Shown here in pieces: positions 36,268 to 47,763 of a stretch of 64,000 bases of DNA. The notes under the pieces are model-generated. The model worked only from the letters and a program-made list of their open reading frames with translations, was not told where the DNA came from and ran no database searches. The position numbers and the translations under genes are program-made. How positions within the stretch are numbered: position 1 is the stretch's first letter; every line of letters starts with the position of its first letter. This DNA is from Rostrohypoxylon terebratum (Eukaryota > Ascomycota > Sordariomycetes > Xylariales > Hypoxylaceae): the NCBI GenBank assembly GCA_022497145.1, contig MU385867.1:372001-436000 (forward strand), in the 5' to 3' direction.

Positions 36268-37457
36268 TTCTTAATATTGGTACTTACTGGACTAGGCGTT
36301 CGCGGATTATACCATTTTACGAGGTGATACAATCATTGGGGGAAGGTTACGGTACCTCTTATTTGTCCCATTCTTTTTTGGCTTGAATGTTTTACTACCC
36401 ATTACCAGAAGCTCTTATCACACGGATTACGATCATGACGAAAAATCCCCTTTTTTTCTTTGTACAATATCGCACTACACCCTGATCCATAGGCTACATG
36501 GGTTAGTTATGGGGAGGAATTGGCCTACTTTGCTGGAAGCGAATACTTAGTAGCGGCAGCCCCTATACCATGCCATAATTCTTTCGATACCCTAGGCCAC
36601 TACGTGGTCTTTCAATGTTGTCTTTACTTGTATTTAGCTTTAGGGACCCCAGTCAGTATATAGCTGCTGAACTTTGATACAAGCCGGTATGATTATTATT
36701 GATCGACTTCATATTTTCATCTTACATCGATGCAGTATCGTTATATTTGATCTTGTAATCGGCATCTTGGTTCGGTGGACAATCACGATTACATATCCCT
36801 GATTACCTCATGTGATTACCCAGACGCTCATAACGAAAGGACGGATGTCATTTCCTTTGTAAGTGCCATGGGCATTATTGCCCTAATCTTAAGAACAAGG
36901 TTATCATAAATCTTAACCTAATGAGTCCATTCTTTTGTCGATATTGTGTATTTCGAGGTAGTTGCCAATAACGGGATAAGTCCATACATATATCGGGGTA
37001 GTTGCTAATGCGGGTTATACCCATTTTGGAGGTACTTGCCAATAACGGGACGTGCGCCTCTTACATAGCCTCTTACCGTGCATATTATGGAATGCACTGT
37101 ACTTCCTACCGTACGTACCTTATGTAGGTAGGCAGGCTTCATGTTCCTTCTCATCTTACACTTGTCACAATTCTACCATTCTACCATTCTACCTATATAC
37201 CTTCAACTTACTTTTTGCGAGCTGTACATCTAAGATACCAACCGCTTTATGACCCATCTTTGTTTCATGTCTCCCTGCCATATCTTCACAAGTCCAAGCT
37301 GTTCAATAACCTAAATGAAGACAGGTCTCGTCCTTGGCTTACCATTATTTCCACAGCCTGCGGATTGAACCTCATCTAGCCCTTGAGTCGTGTTCACCCT
37401 CGCAATAGCCCTTTTGATATTAAAACATCACAGCCATATTTGATAGTTTCCAACATC
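36268..37457. other. Intergenic spacer upstream of the SNF2-family gene
   Basis: 1.19 kb. Three imperfect copies of a GTAGTTGCCAATAACGGG-like unit lie at about 36958-37050, spaced by roughly 40 bp. A TTCTACCATTCTACCATTCTA repeat lies at about 37170-37190. No gene recognised. Confidence 0.45.
36958..37050 (+). repeat. Three imperfect ~42-bp tandem units
   Basis: The core TAGTTGCCAATAACGGG near 36959-36975 recurs in altered form near 37000 (TAGTTGCTAATGCGGG) and 37032 (TACTTGCCAATAACGGG). Between them are ATAAGTCCAT or TTATACCCAT and TCGGGG or TTGGAG. The spacing is roughly 35-42 bp. It is non-coding and upstream of the SNF2-family gene. Confidence 0.55.
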
Positions 37458-40400
37458 ATGGGCGCCATGTGGCACAGCAAATATATCCCCGTCGGATGTC
37501 TCAAAATACCTGAGGATGCCAATGACCTCTCAATACTCGGAGTCTTGGCCTCTTCTAATTCACTTAATTGGGGATTCTTCGCTCGACAGCATGATGAAAT
37601 CCCTGAAACAGAACGCCTCCCAGCCAATCTACAGGCTACGTTTTTAAAGCAAAAATTCATACAGCCCTTCATCGGACTATGGGCAAGCCGATGGATTCAG
37701 ATGTCCTTTCGACAAATCTCAGAGCCGGATAGCATAGGACGTATCCGAATTTACGTTCTTCCTCAGGATGTAGACAGAAGCATCATGGTGGTTAAAAATG
37801 ACTTAACGAGAGCTACTTCAAGCCTTTTTTCTAAGCTCGATTACTCCCGAGATTACTGGAATGGAGAAACTGGAACTACTTACCAAGGCCATCCCACGCC
37901 CCACGACCAAGAGCTACTCGAAGATAATTCGCTTTTAACTATGTTTAACAACGTTCCTTCGCCTAACCCCCATCCAGAAATAGAGCAGAACCCGGATACT
38001 CGGGATGGAATGGAATGCTTGTTACAGAGTGATATTCCCGGCATAAAAACGAAGTTATTCCCTTACCAAGGCAGATCAGCTGCACTTATGCTTCAACGCG
38101 AGGAAAATCCCCAGAGAATCATTGACCCTCGATTTCAATCGCTGCTTGATCAAGACGGAAAGACCTGGTATTTCGACAGCGTCTCAGGTATTGTCCTACG
38201 GGAACCGCGATACTACGATGGAGTTCGTGGTGGTATTCTTGCAGAAGAGAGTGAGTAAAGATTAGGAGTGCTGATTAGTTACTTCGCCCTGGTCCCAATA
38301 TAATTCATTGCTGATGTTTCCCGCGGTCTTTCTATTCAAAAGTTACTAATTACGTTCTATAGTGGGCACGGGAAAGACTCTTATTTGCCTAGCCCTGATC
38401 GTCAGCACCAAGAATGAACCTACCAAAGTTCCGGAAACTTGTGTTGCTGAGACCACTCCAAGAACGAAGGCTAGCTTGTTGGACATGGCAGCGGCAGCAG
38501 CGAACAAGCATTCAATACCGTGGAAACCTTTCTTTCAGATCTACGCTACCCAGCACGGTCGCGAATATCGTCGTTGTACAGAGGCCTTGTTGAAACCGGA
38601 GAACCGCGCCTTTTATAAAATCCAGAATGCCTCCATTGAGCGACGAAGAAGTAATAGGTCCACTCCTAACAGCGCAGTGCCCAAAGAAGTCTTTCTAAGC
38701 TGTGTTACTCTCGTTGTCGCTCCTAATAATCTGGTCAAGCAATGGCAAGACGAAATTAAGAAGCACACTACTGGCCTCAAAGTTCTTGTTCTCGTAGAGA
38801 AGGAAGGTCTTCCACCAGTGTCCGAAATATTGACCTATGACTTAATTCTCTTCTCCGAAAATCGCTTCACGTTTATCGAGAAAGACGAAAACCAGTATTG
38901 CCCACTCGAGTACATTCAATTTAAGCGCTGCATAATTGATGAAGGGCACAAACTTGGCCACAGAAGTAAAGGTTGGAAAAGCGATGTGCTGAGAGTTCTG
39001 GACCGCCTTGAGATCTCTTCCCGTTGGGTTGTTACGGGAACCCCTTCAAGAGGTCTCTATGGCCTGGATAACATTTCGGACAATGGGTTCCATGGAGTAT
39101 TGCAGTCAGTCTTACGTCAAGAGAGAGAGGACCTGCAAAGAATCGGAAACATCGCGACGAAATATCTCAGAGTTCGGCCGTGGATCAATACGAAGGATGA
39201 GGTTGGCGATAGCGTAGCTGATTGGAATGTGTATGTCATGCACAAAATGCAACACGTCAAGGGTCACAATCGCAAAGACTGTTTAAAAGCCACACTCAAT
39301 TCGCTGATTGTTCGTCATCGGCTTTCAGATGTCAGCAAACTTCTGCCCCCAGTCGAAGAGAAGATCGTGCTTCTTGATGGATCTTACCAGGATAAGCTTT
39401 CATTGAACCTCTTCTCTATGATGATCATATTCAATTCCGTACAATCCCAACGCTCAGATATGGACTACTTCTTCCATGAGAAGCAACGCAAAAGTCTTGT
39501 CCAGCTCGTTAAGAATTTAAGACAAGCGTGCTTCTTCGGCGGTGTATTTTACCAACGTCAACAAATATCCTCGGCTCTGGAAACTGCCGAAAAATTCCTC
39601 GAGAAAAAAGAGATTCCGATCAGCAATGAAGACGAAGACCTACTTCGTCAAGCCATCGAGTTTGGCAAAATTGCCGTAAAAAATCGATTGAAAGACGTAA
39701 GCCAGGAATTCTACACAATGCCACTATACGTGGATAACTTTCCTGGAGGCTGTGGTAAAAGTTGGTCTCTTGATGACCAGGAAATCGATGGCCAGCCTAT
39801 CTGTACCGATGCCGGAATGATCCTTGCCCTCCAAAAATTTCTGAACCCTTGTATTGATGCTCCGACGTCTTTGCAACAGATGATAGATAGTGGTCGGCTC
39901 AACCAGCAAGGTCTCGCTGAACGCTCCCAAGCCAAAACATCGGCAGATCGTGACCATTCCGAGGCAAGGCCATCAAGTCCGGCTCCTCAATTGGCAGGTG
40001 AATCTTTGGTTGGCGTTGACAATCATAAAATGCCAAAATCGGTGGATTTAGAAAAGGCAGGATCGTCACTTGCGAAGGGAGATCATGGGATAAGTGTAGG
40101 CCCAGAGAATTGTATCGAGATAGCTGAGCCTCTCGAGAAGACTAAAATCATCTCCACCGTCTCAGCCAAGCTATCCTACCTTATTGACTCCATCATTAAA
40201 TACCAAGATAAGGAACAAATTATCATCTTCTATGACAACGACAACATTGCCTACTACTTGGCGGGCGTGCTTGAAATTGTGAGTATCTATCGCCTCATGC
40301 TCTTTCTTATACGGAAGCTTACCTACATTTTAGCTCCAAATTCAACACCTGATCTACTCCAGAGCCGGTCTTAACTCGGAACGACGAGCACAATATGTCG

Positions 40401-41026
40401 CTACTTTCACGCACAATCAGAACTTTCGGGTTTTGCTAATGGATCTCACACAAGCAGCTTTCGGTCTTGACATGCGCAGCGCATCTCGCATTTATTTTAT
40501 TAGCCCAGTACTGAATCCACAAGTTGAAGCTCAGGCTATTGGAAGAGCACGGCGAATTAGTCAGCAGAAGCCGGTGTCAGTCGAGACTCTCGTCTTACGC
40601 AATAGTATCGAGGAAGTCATCGTCAACCGTCGTAAGCAGATGACATACGCCGAACACTGTAAAGTCAAGTCTATCCTTGACGACCGACTAATATACCAAT
40701 GGATTTTGAACGCGAAGATCATACCGATGCCTGAGGAGGAAGACGGCGTTGCACAGACTGCGATGCTTGAAGTTCCACAATTCGTCTTCGGCAGGGGATT
40801 TGGCCGCGAGCTTCATCCCGATGAAGGATTGGTTACGGGTACTCCAGAGTCTAAGACTCGAACTACGTCGAAGGATAGTGTGGCCCCTATCCCATTCGAG
40901 ATTACTAGGGGCCGAAAGCGACCAAGTCCCGAGACTTCGGTTGCAGACGATGAATTGGGAGGTGCGGTTACTCACACCGAGACACAAGAGCCGCCCAAGC
41001 GACGAGTTCGAGTAGCATTCGCCTGA
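37458..41026 (+). CDS. SNF2-family DNA-dependent ATPase/helicase
   Basis: Superfamily 2 ATPase of the SNF2 group. Exons 37458-38250, 38363-40278 and 40334-41026 give 1133 residues. The N-terminal about 240 residues show no known domain. Motif I spans intron 1: GILAEE-MGTGKTLICLAL (GTGKT at 266-270). VTLVVAPNNLVKQWQDEI is motif Ia. Motif II is DEGH (457-460) rather than DEAH, followed by WVVTGTPSRGL. In the C-terminal lobe, spliced from exons 2 and 3, are IIIFYDNDN, SRAGLNSERRAQYV, LLMDLTQAAFGLDM and the arginine-finger motif QAIGRARRISQ beginning at 970. An insertion of about 300 residues separates the lobes, and I see no RING finger in it. Phases 1 and 0 agree at the introns. Biological role (repair, chromatin or silencing) cannot be assigned. 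Confidence 0.85.
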
Positions 41027-43629
41027 TGAGGAGTGCCGACAAGTCAATGGCGTTGACATGCTGTTGAATTAAATGGAAAGCTTTCTCCGAGAGGTGATTT
41101 ATCTCATACGCCATCAACATTGCACAAATGCGCGCGAGAAGATCGCAAGGCATGTATTAATTCACCCGCATAACAAGACTGAATTACCCTAACATGAGTT
41201 CTAAGCAGACATAAAAAGCTACCATGCAGTTAGACGAGTTGCTTGGAAAATATCACGCACCTAGAGCATACAGCTATCATGCCAACACGGTCATGTTTGC
41301 TTCATCTGCGATGCATTTGAATGGTTACTGATGAAATTAAGGGACAGAAGTAGGCTGCTTCGATTGATACCCGCGCCACTTATCTAGGTAGCTAATTTGA
41401 TTATTAAATTCTCTCGTCAATGACTCTTACCCACTTCCCATGGCGTTTCTCACTAGGTAGAACTGATATTTGCGGGAGGAAAAATTGAGCTCAATGAATT
41501 GCATTGATATATCAATTTTTCAATGTACCAGAAATTGGTAGGCCTTTATGCAATGCAAGTATCGTATAGTCACCTGTCAATTGACTCTTCACACCCCTGA
41601 AGCGAATCAATTTATCTGTTAACAAGATATTCTTCTTACTGACAGAATTTTAGGGATCGAGTCATCATGTCATGTTATCACGTAGACTCATTTTGCGACC
41701 GAAAACAAGTGCTTGGAACAGGGTTTACATGAGCGGCAATGTGTTCTTTGCTCCGATAGATACGGTGCAGCAACTTGAGAGCATTAGATGGCGCTGCAAG
41801 TAACGGCGCAGGCTCTTAGTTCTCCCTTTTCATCTGTTTAAAAGACCGCAATTTAATTGGAAGCTCAGGTTACTGGCTGTCCCAATTCCAAGCCGCGCTC
41901 AAGGACCCCGCTTCCGCTACGCTCATCGAGACAGACCTGTAAGACCGGTTCCCGGGACCCGCCGCGTCCAGGCTTCGGCCTGCAGATCTAGGATATTCTA
42001 CGCGCCGTGGCTTTTGGAGGCGCTCTTTCGATTACGTGCATCGGGCCCCCGTGCTCTTCCGGGCTGGCCCCAAATAATAGCGCGAAGTCGTAACCGCGCG
42101 GGTGGATCGAGCTTATGGGGCCGGAGTCGGAGTACGGGAAAGGGGATGGGATGGGATGGTGTTCGTGTTGTGTACGCACAGTTTCATGATTTGATGCAGG
42201 AGATGTGGGCGGTGCGAGGCACGAGGTGGGGTTCTGCAAAGGGATTGGAGGGGAGGCGGGGTTTGAGGAGGTGGCGAGTACGGTCTCGATGGTGGGGATG
42301 GGGCTGAAGCATAGGGACTCTGAGATGAGGGAGGTGAGTGTGCAGAGTACGGTTGGAGGGGCAAGGAATATTGTGTCGGGCAACAGGCATTCTTAGAGGG
42401 CTCAAGTCCATCTCTAAAGAGGACCTTGAGACCTAGATCGATCAGTTCGAGGAAGAGTTGAAAACAGAAGGGGATTGTTTCCCTATGAGGGTGGTATATG
42501 GAAGGAAGCCTGAGGCCTAATGAAGGGTCGGGCTAAGCAGCCGTCGGGGTAAGTAAACCCAACACTTGAGAGAAATGAAGTTTTCACACCGCTGACCAAT
42601 ATACGCTGACATGGTCTAGGCAGGCAAAATGAAGGGCGTGTTGTTCGTATGACTACGTGTAACGCTGGGTGAGGCTCGAATAGATATTTTTGGAGTATCA
42701 CGACGTGGGACTAAAGAATCCCGTAGTAGGACCCGACAGACATTATAGCCTACTAGATCGTGTCTTCTCATCATACAGCTAATCCACGATAAAGAACTTA
42801 GCTAATTCTTAATCTGCTTGCATTAGTGTATCGAATGCTGTCAATGGACAGGAGTTAATTTCTCCGGAGTTTTGGGGCTGGTCAGTTGAGCGGACGATGT
42901 GGTGGCCTTACCTCATCTTAGCTATCATATAACGGCCATGCAGAGCTCTCTGACAACTACCGCTAGATTGAGATTGATACCTATAGTCGTCCGAAATCTA
43001 TATAAGGCTTAATCTTGGCGGCTATCTGCTATTGGTCCCCTCGCTCCGGGAATTCAGCTTCAAGTCGATGTCTTGTCAGCTTATTAGCGCTGAAAACATG
43101 TCCACCAATAATTTAGGCCGCCATGCTCTTGGCTTCGAAGTCTGGAACCTATAGAGACCTGTCTAACATTGAAAATTGCCTTGGCGGCTCATCTGCAGGA
43201 AAGCTTCATCGCCCCAATGTGGACATGGCAGTTATTCGTCGGTTGTCGGTCCTACTCTTAAATGGTTCGGGGGCGATGCTATTCACAACACAATTGGGCT
43301 GATTAGGCTCCATGAGAAGGACTTGTGACACGATACTCTCGGAGCTTTTTCATGATGCTTCTCGGTGAGGAGTCTCAATGTCCTAAATTGGATATGGCAT
43401 CGACGAAAATAGTCTCACTCGTGCGAAGGCAATAACGGCGGTTAGGATTAAGCAAAAGTGCTATTCCCGCTTGACTGCGTCCAAGAAAGAGTATATATTG
43501 TCGAAAGCCTCATCTAGATATGAGTTTGGATATCCAACAACCACACACAACATTCTCATACTCTCATCTCCAGACTAACAACACTCTTCTAGCAACTCTT
43601 GCACAGAAATCATTACCCACCTAGCCAAC
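41027..43629. other. 2.6-kb intergenic region with a GC-rich island
   Basis: 41030-41880 and 42700-43500 are AT-rich and featureless. 41880-42420 is clearly GC-richer and open on the minus strand for 131 codons (42383-41988), but that frame is Pro/Ser-rich and I recognise no domain. It could be a decayed gene fragment. The last 140 bp form the promoter of the small secreted protein gene. Confidence 0.4.
43492..43499 (+). promoter_or_regulatory. TATA-like box of the small secreted protein gene
   Basis: TATATATT lies about 131 bp before the ATG at 43630. It is followed by a C/A-rich leader with CACACA and CTCATCTCC strings, typical of strongly expressed fungal secreted-protein genes. Confidence 0.5.
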
Positions 43630-44274
43630 ATGCAGTTCAACATCTTATTCCTTGCCCCCTTGGCATCTCTTCTTACAATTTCCACCGGTCTACCGACCGA
43701 GGCTGCCTACGAGATCAAGAAGCTTCCCGTCATCCCTCTCAACGAGACTCAATACTATGCTGATCTCCAAGCCGCTGGAAACGGAAACGTGATCAGCAAG
43801 CGTGACAGCTGTGGCTCTAACTACCCTTACACTCAGACGGACATGGACAAGCTTATCTCCAGTCTCCAGAACGACGGCCAGTCTGACTACCTCCCCGCTG
43901 GAAGCAGCTCTGGTTGGTCTCTTGGAACCGCTGTGGTAAGGATTCATCCAACTTCTAAATATCTTCGAGAATGATGGTTAACTAACTGATTGGATATAGA
44001 TTTGCACATACAACCAGTATATCTTCGAGAACACCCATGTAAGCCACTGGGAGATGGGCTGGGGTGCTGGCTACGTCAAGGGTCAATGTTGCCCTAGCGA
44101 GAGTAGCAACCCGCAGTGGTGAGTACCTATTCAAGCCTCCCGAGTATGCACCTAGACAAACATTCATTGCTAACGAACTGAACTTGGAATAGCTCTGGCG
44201 GCTCTTGCACTGGCCACGGAGATAGTGGCCTTTCTGTCATCATTAGCACGAAGAACAGCGCTTCCAAGTGCTGA
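43630..44274 (+). CDS. Small secreted Cys-containing protein with Kex2 site
   Basis: Three exons (43630-43935, 44000-44118, 44193-44274) give 168 residues. Features are a signal peptide (MQFNILFLAPLASLLTISTG), a pro-region, and a dibasic Lys-Arg site in NVISKRDSCG near residue 60. The mature part of about 110 residues has seven cysteines, including the adjacent pair in GYVKGQCCPSE. Central residues NQYIFENTHVSHWEMGWG look structured. Intron phases 0 and 2 match, rebuilding AV-ICTYNQ and NPQ-CSGGSC. I do not recognise a named family. Size, processing site and cysteines fit a secreted effector-like or antimicrobial-like protein, but no function can be assigned from sequence. Confidence 0.8.
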
Positions 44275-44705
44275 TTCAGTTCCGCGAGAATATTTGGTGT
44301 TACACGGGGGGGAGATCATTGGAGTCCGCTTCACGATCTGCGGTAGAAATGGAGTCGCAATTTGATAGAGAGTTTTAGACATGTTTAGATTTACTCATTA
44401 CCACATCAGTCCTTTTTCTTGCCGTAAAAATGACTTGCGGATGTTGTGAATCGAATTTGACTGGGAAATGGAATGGCTTAGTCAGCAACCCCTTTTCCTC
44501 ATAGCGAGTCTCATCTATGATGGCACTTGTGTATATATCACTATTCTTTTCTATGGAGATACCTAAGTAATGAATTATTTTTAATTAGGTAGATACCTAG
44601 ATATCAAGCTGCAAGGAATGTTTTGCCTTGATGAAATCAAAATGCTGCCTTCATCTCAACGCGCCCCCTATGTCCCTTAATGCAAACCCCGAGTCAAAGA
44701 ATCGT
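44275..44705. other. Convergent spacer between two secreted-protein genes
   Basis: 431 bp holding the 3' flanks of the small secreted protein (+) and the DUF1996 gene (-). AT-rich, with no gene or clear hairpin terminator seen. Confidence 0.4.
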
Positions 44706-46047
44706 TCAGTTGATTGGCATGCCACCAGGAAGCTCAGTAAGCCAGCCGTCCAGGTTCTCGGTGACGGTTTTGGTCTTGGTGCACTGGTTCGCCTGTTCGA
44801 GTGATTGGGTCTGGAGGGTAGGGCAGTTGATTCCTAGAGGAAAAAAATGTTAGTATGAGTTTTGCAGTATGGTCAATGTCAATAGACTTCAAGGGTGAAT
44901 TTAGCTTACTGTTAGCGAAAAGGTCGGAGTTGCAGTTTGCGTCCATAGCCCTTTGGAGAGCATCGCCCTTCCAGCCGAAGACGTAGTCACCGTGGATTCC
45001 GTAGCCGGTTTGGTCACCGAAGGACCAAACGAAGGGTTGAGATCCATCAGCGGGCCATTCTGCCTTGTTGTTGAATGGACGAGTGTCCCAGTAGGTCTCG
45101 TAGAAGACTTGCGGAACCTGTAAGAATGTTCGCGATTAGTTCGTGTGATTTTATCAAGGGATAATGGGTGCTTATTCTTACAGTAACGGGGTGGGTAGAT
45201 GGGCAGGCGTTGCCGACGGGGTAGGCAACATGGCTCTGGTGGTCCGGGCTGTCTACATTCTTGCCATCCCAGCATGTCGGGAAGCGGATGGAGACCATGA
45301 TACCGGCCGCGCATGGCTGAGTGGGGAAGTGGGTTGTCTGGCCACCTCGGGTCATGGACGACTGAAGGCAGGTGAAGTCCATGTACTTGTATCTCTTGTT
45401 CAATTCATCCGCAGTGCGGATCTTTGGGTCACCAACGGTCATACGGAAACCAGGCTTGAAGGCCGTGACCTTTCCGGATGAAAGGTAGTAGACAGTCTGA
45501 CCGCCCTTGGCTTGCGTGAAACCGAGTTCATTTCCGAAGGTGTTCACACGGTGAAGCGTTCCATTTCGTGCCCTAATGCGAGATATTAGTTGGAACACTA
45601 GAAAGATTTTCCGCTTTCTGAGAACTTCAAAATTTTTGATATGTTGATGAGATACACAAGGGGTATGGGGGTGAAGTATAAGCCCTGTGTAACGTACTTG
45701 AAGAAGAGAACAGCAGTCCAATAGTTGGAGAAATCTTCAACTGGTGTGCAAGATGTGCATGTTGCCGTCGTAGGTAAGTCGTGTACTGTAGGGTCCATCG
45801 ACACATTGAAGGCATTTCCTCCAACGACTTGATGAAGATGGGGTGATGGGTTCTCTCCAGGGTTGACCAGACTGGGACCAGGCATGTTAGAAAACGATGG
45901 ATCTTTATTTCTTCAGGGCTGGTCATTGACTCACGGATCAAGACGCTCGACGACTAGCTGCGAGCATGAGAATCGAAGAGTGGCAGCACCATTGACGCTG
46001 GGCACAATGCCTGCCGCTGCTAGAAGAGCTAAATTCCTTAACTGCAT
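44706..46047 (-). CDS. Secreted DUF1996 protein
   Basis: Five exons on the minus strand (46047-45935, 45871-45698, 45572-45182, 45117-44910, 44833-44706) give 337 residues. Signal peptide MQLRNLALLAAAGIVPSVNG is followed by the DUF1996 hallmarks: ATLRFSCSQLVVERLDP, then LVNPGENPSPHLHQVVGGNA, ATCTSCTPVEDFSNYWTAV, FKPGFRMTVGDP, GIMVSIRFPTCWDGKNVDSP, HVAYPVGNACPSTHPV and QVFYETYWDT. All four introns keep phase (2, 2, 0, 1). The family is widespread in fungi as secreted proteins, some with WSC modules; this copy has none. Biochemical activity of DUF1996 is not known to me. A lone CTG-rich C-terminus ends ELPGGMPIN. Confidence 0.9.
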
Positions 46048-47763
46048 TTTGATCTTGACAGCCCTATAGACACAGTCCTAGAGGTTGCTAATCACGAGTG
46101 TGTTTACAATCGCCTTGACTCTCAAAGAAACCCAGAAAAGCTTGGGGTTGGGATAGCCGGGAAATTATATGTCGCATCCTACGCTGGTGGACTCGCCTCC
46201 TGAGCCCGACGGCCTCAATTGCCGACGATCCAACATTGCACTCAGCCATGTGGTCTTTCAGGTTCTGGGGTGCATGCCACGAGATTGAATCCTCTAGACC
46301 GATCGCGTTATAAATATATCGTCCAATGACTGGCTGTTCTGAGATTGAGTGTAGAATGTGACTGTCATTTAACCAAATTAATTTTACCGAAGACTCACTA
46401 TGAGAATAAATGCAGTCAGAAAATTTAGACGCTCAATAGCCGGGGATATCCGAGCCTCATTGCTACTTATATACTCGATGTTACGGCATGCGAATCATCC
46501 TGGGCGAGTCCTGCCCAGTTGGTTCCCGCTCACCCCTGGGCATCATCCGGACTGGCTAGGATCGTAGAAAGTCGTTGCGGAGAACATCCTAAGTGGCAGG
46601 TTTTAGATTTGACTGGAGCTGAATCACGATTCAAGAAATCTCCCTAGCGTGGTACAGGCTGTTTCCATATTGCAGGTCTTGTACATGTAAGTTGTGGGTA
46701 GACAACATGTGGGAACCTACGAGACCACATCCGGCCGGAAGATTCCCACACGACGGCCCGGCTCTAGGATTATAACCACTTAATCTAGTATGTAGGAGAA
46801 AGGTGGCCACTGGAATTCTATAGAATCTGAGAAACCTGGTCAACAATTCCAAATTCTAGGTAGTGATGACGTCTTCAATGAGGCCTGTGTGTGAGCTTTT
46901 GCTGCAAAGACTAGAAACAGGAAGAAAAATACTTAATACCTATGATACCAAAGAAATGTTGGCTATTTGTATGATAATGAAACCGAAAAGGCACCGCGAT
47001 CTTGCCGTCAATAGTGCAATAATTCAGAAGTAGGTAGTTTGGTATATTCACAGAGACGTGGCCAAACGCGAGCGAACTACTATGCTGTGGACCTAGTGGT
47101 TAAACAAGTGAGAGAAAAAGACATGCCTCTTCCAAGTTACTAGTATTAAATAAAAAGAAATTGTCAGCGCCACCAAGAAGACAGTCAACAAATTCTGATC
47201 TCGTCGTGATCGATGCTTTGGGGAAACCTCGGCCCAAGTTCCTTCCTTCCACCGTGTTGGTATTGTAGTAAAATCCACCCTCGTCGCCGTCCGCCTTTTG
47301 TGGGCAGGTGGTCAATCCGCAGGCAGCGCTCGTCACCTACCAAAGGACCTAAGACTTATATAGCCCAATATTCTACTGGAATTCCGTCGGCGGATCCTAA
47401 CAGCTTGACCATAACGTTCCGATGGTCAAGGTGTACGTTTCCACAGACACCTCCTCGTTCCTGTCTTAACAACTGCTCTGAAACGGGTGGTTTAGGGTTC
47501 GAGTCCCAACGAGTGCGATGCACTTTGGGCCCTTGAAAAAGGGTTGGCAAAGAAATACCTAATAGCAGGGGCGCAGTAGCTAGGAGCCGATCAACAGATC
47601 CTAGGCTGGGCCTATTAGAAGTTGGTGATTCATTAACCTTTTGTTGTTTCTATTTCCACTTGTCTATAAGGGTGATCATCATAGTTCTGTATTCTTTCAA
47701 AGCTTAGAAAAGCTGTCACCTAATACTTTATTGAGTGATAGATTATTTAAGATGGCGCAACCG
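46048..47763. other. 1.7-kb intergenic region with a tRNA-like B-box string
   Basis: No intact gene. 46050-46500 is the DUF1996 promoter side. Between 47085 and 47510 there is an A-box-like TGGACCTAGTGGTTAA (about 47088) and a B-box-like GGTTCGAGTCCC (47496-47507), about 400 bp apart. Short open frames lie on both strands between them, so a decayed element is possible. Confidence 0.35.

Noticed and set aside
41988..42383. 131-codon minus-strand frame as a gene
   Set aside because: Pro/Ser-rich with no domain, no clear promoter or introns; kept only as a compositional observation.
47496..47507. tRNA gene suggested by GGTTCGAGTCCC
   Set aside because: No complementary acceptor stem, anticodon arm or nearby A box at normal distance could be found.
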